From assembly GCA_045657625.1 (NCBI GenBank), contig JAZOTM010000029.1, positions 1 to 64,000 of the forward strand: a DNA stretch of 64,000 bases, in the 5' to 3' direction. Shown here one piece after another: positions 62,459-64,000 of this stretch (position 1 is the stretch's first letter; each line of letters opens with the position of its first letter). The position numbers and the translations under genes were made by a program. The notes beneath the pieces were generated by a model, which was not told the DNA's origin, did not search any database, and was given only the letters and a program-made list of their open reading frames with translations. This DNA comes from JAZOTM01 sp045657625. GTDB lineage: Bacteria > Bacillota > Clostridia > Lachnospirales > Lachnospiraceae.

Positions 62459-62480
62459 AGGAGAATATAGCTAAAACAAA

Positions 62481-63023
62481 TCAGAGTAGAGTATCGATCA
62501 TAGAACCGGAATAGGTACTTTCTTTTACCAGTTTCTTTGCGTAGTTTTTTAATTCTTTCATAAAACTGCTGTCGCTGGAAAAGACTTTTTTTACTTTTGT
62601 AAGACTTGCGGATGCTAGGGTTGTTTTGTCAATGGATATACGACCATTGGATTTTACCGTGATTCCAATATCTGATAAATCTGCTTTTTCAGAATTGGAA
62701 AGCTTCATTAATCCTTTACGAAGTTGGGTGACATCGTGATATCCGGTGCTTCCGGTGGAATCCAGAACGTTGTTATAAGTGGTCCCAAAGGCCTGGATTG
62801 CATTTAAGATATCCTTTCCGGAACTGGAATCGCTATAATCGAATCCGGTTAAGGAAAGAACTGCTTTATTTAATGCAAGGGAATCGGCTTTAATCAAATT
62901 GCTGGTGGTAAAACCGGTTCGATTGCTGGAAACCTTTGCGGTAGTATTTTGTATATAAAATTTGTTTAAGTATTGCGAAACCGTATATTTTGCGGCGCTT
63001 ACGCTGTCAGTAGTGCTGCTCAT
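62481..63023 (-). CDS. FliD C-terminal-like protein
   Basis: 180 residues with AAGGAGG upstream on the minus strand. No signal peptide. Residues about 70-150 (DILNAIQAFGTTYNNVLD, DIGITVKSNGRISIDKTTLASA) resemble the conserved C-terminal region of the flagellar filament cap FliD, including the IGIT...G.I.ID pattern, but the long central FliD part is missing. It lies next to and diverges from flgM-flgN, supporting a flagellar role. It may be an accessory cap or a chaperone-like decoy; function is unknown. Confidence 0.55.
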   Translation of the reverse strand: MSSTTDSVSAAKYTVSQYLNKFYIQNTTAKVSSNRTGFTTSNLIKADSLALNKAVLSLTGFDYSDSSSGKDILNAIQAFGTTYNNVLDSTGSTGYHDVTQLRKGLMKLSNSEKADLSDIGITVKSNGRISIDKTTLASASLTKVKKVFSSDSSFMKELKNYAKKLVKESTYSGSMIDTLL

Positions 63024-63191
63024 AAGACGTCCTCCTTAAATTTGTACTTTGTCTTATGTATAATATCGGTTAAAATAAAGATTATACTTACCGAGAAATA
63101 TAAAATTTTATAAAAAAAGGGTTAAGTAAACAAAAAGACTTTCCGATGTACCAGTTGGAAACAAAGTTTTTCAAACTTTTTCAAAAAGGAC

Positions 63192-63218
63192 TAAAGTTTA
63201 AAAAAAAACATCCGATAA
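63192..63218 (+). promoter_or_regulatory. Sigma-28 (SigD/FliA) promoter of flgM
   Basis: TAAA at 63192-63195, a 15-base spacer and TCCGATAA at 63211-63218: a near-perfect flagellar sigma-28 promoter (TAAA-N15-GCCGATAA), 64 bases before flgM. Confidence 0.88.
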
Positions 63219-63281
63219 ATGTTTTAGAAAGTTGAAAGGACTCGACTTTAAAACATTTCAAGGAAGAAAGGAGATGCCGTT

Positions 63282-63560
63282 ATGCGTATAGAAACATTTA
63301 ATCAGGTAGCAGCCCTGTACAAGACCAACAAAACAACCAAGACTTCTAGCAGTAAAGGAGTCAGCATGGGTAGAGACGAAGTTCAGATCTCTCAGATTGG
63401 ACGTGACTACCAGATCGCAAAACAGGCAGTCGCAGAAGCTTCAGGTATCAGAGAGGATAAGGTAGCTGAGCTCAAATCCAGTATTGCTTCTGGCAATTAC
63501 GAAGTAAGTGCAGATGATTTTGCAAGCAAATTACTTGAAAAATACCAGGAGTTACAGTAG
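63282..63560 (+). CDS. flgM: Anti-sigma-28 factor FlgM
   Basis: 92 residues, typical length. Polar, disordered N-terminus (KTNKTTKTSSSKG) and a helical C-terminal half (DEVQISQIGRDYQIAKQAV, REDKVAELKSSIASGNYEV) that binds the flagellar sigma factor. AGAAAGGAG precedes the ATG. Driven by its own sigma-28 promoter, giving the usual feedback until FlgM is exported. flgN follows after 17 bases. Confidence 0.9.
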   Translation: MRIETFNQVAALYKTNKTTKTSSSKGVSMGRDEVQISQIGRDYQIAKQAVAEASGIREDKVAELKSSIASGNYEVSADDFASKLLEKYQELQ

Positions 63561-63577
63561 AAAAGTGAGGGTTTTCC

Positions 63578-64000
63578 GTGGCTAGTTTAATGGATAATTT
63601 TATGGATGTTCTAAATCAAGAAGAGGAACATTACAGAAAACTTGCAGCATTGTCTCATGAAAAAACAGATGTGTTAATTCGTGCGGATATTGATCGCCTG
63701 CAGGAAATTACGGAGGCAGAACAATTGGAGACAGATGTGCTTCATAATTTGGATTTGCAAAGAGAATCCATTTTAAAAGATATGTCTGTAGTTCTGCGCA
63801 AATCCAAAGAGGAATTAACCATTGAAAAAATGATAGAACTGCTGGAAAAACAACCGGATGAACAGCAAAGACTGATTGATCTTAGGGTAAGACTCCGTTC
63901 TACGATGGATGACATGATCAAAGCGAATGAACAGAATAAAATGTTGTTAAAAACTGCTATGGAAATGGTGGAATTTGACATGACTCTGTTTCGAAGTCTG
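63578..64000 (+). CDS. flgN: Flagellar chaperone FlgN, C-terminus beyond window
   Basis: A GTG start after GTGAGG; 141 codons are visible without a stop. Sequence is helical throughout (DVLNQEEEHYRKLAALSHEKTD-type N-terminus, long Glu/Lys/Leu stretches), matching FlgN, the export chaperone of hook-associated proteins FlgK and FlgL. Position directly after flgM fits the late flagellar operon order flgM-flgN-flgK-flgL. Confidence 0.8.
   Translation, partial: MASLMDNFMDVLNQEEEHYRKLAALSHEKTDVLIRADIDRLQEITEAEQLETDVLHNLDLQRESILKDMSVVLRKSKEELTIEKMIELLEKQPDEQQRLIDLRVRLRSTMDDMIKANEQNKMLLKTAMEMVEFDMTLFRSL

Overview
The window looks like chromosome from a flagellated, anaerobic, low-GC Clostridia, most likely a gut Lachnospiraceae of the Roseburia/Agathobacter/Lachnospira/Butyrivibrio type. 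Evidence: strong AGGAGG ribosome-binding sites, several sugar ABC systems with Cys-lipoproteins, diaminopimelate dehydrogenase, a glycyl-radical enzyme pair, two methyl-accepting chemotaxis proteins, a CheC-like phosphatase, several GGDEF/EAL proteins and a sigma-28-type flgM promoter. The genus is inferred, not proven. No rRNA, tRNA, CRISPR, IS element or phage gene was seen.

Layout. 1-1083: a possible gene start at the edge and a YitT membrane protein. 1087-5184: a compact island with direct repeats of 21-bp period, a small secreted protein resembling lactococcin 972, a membrane protein fusing a VanZ domain to a permease-like ectodomain, and an agr-like LytTR/GHKL two-component pair. 5187-12350: a LacI-controlled ABC importer with an amylosucrase-like GH13 enzyme. 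12530-15578: a LicT-antiterminated beta-glucoside-type PTS with a clear RAT/terminator leader. 15712-24031: chemotaxis and signalling genes around ddh and a YhcC-like radical SAM gene. 24034-33856: a starch locus holding a starch-binding-like lipoprotein, cyclomaltodextrinase-type GH13, MalEFG-type importer, secreted CGTase-like enzyme and a GntR/LacI hybrid regulator. 33866-36794: a TrpXYZ-type ABC importer behind a structured leader. 36891-44292: c-di-GMP genes, glutathione peroxidase, a Crh/HPr-like protein, a mini-ORF/ABC ATPase pair and proA. 44377-44575: a strong candidate non-coding RNA. 45323-58214: a large nucleoside salvage operon (udp, bmp lipoprotein, yjjI-yjjW, ABC transporter, cdd, deoC, deoB, add, Crp/Fnr regulator, nfeD). 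58206-62413: a hairpin-rich spacer, a glycosyltransferase-like protein, a 2-hydroxyacid dehydrogenase and an LtaS-like sulfatase-fold protein. 62481-64000: a FliD-C-like protein and the start of the late flagellar operon flgM-flgN.

How the parts work together. The starch locus reads as one pathway: extracellular conversion of starch by the CGTase-like enzyme, binding and import of (cyclo)maltodextrins, and cytoplasmic hydrolysis. The nucleoside operon reads as import, phosphorolysis or deamination, then DeoB/DeoC conversion to glyceraldehyde 3-phosphate and acetaldehyde. It carries a glycyl-radical enzyme of unknown substrate and its own Crp/Fnr regulator, which may act through five GGACAAANGTCC-like palindromes upstream of udp.

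The strongest candidates for undescribed biology are the secreted-protein/VanZ/LytTR island, the ncRNA with tandem repeats, the 37-codon EAA-loop mini-ORF coupled to a degenerate ABC ATPase, and the palindrome cluster of the nucleoside operon.
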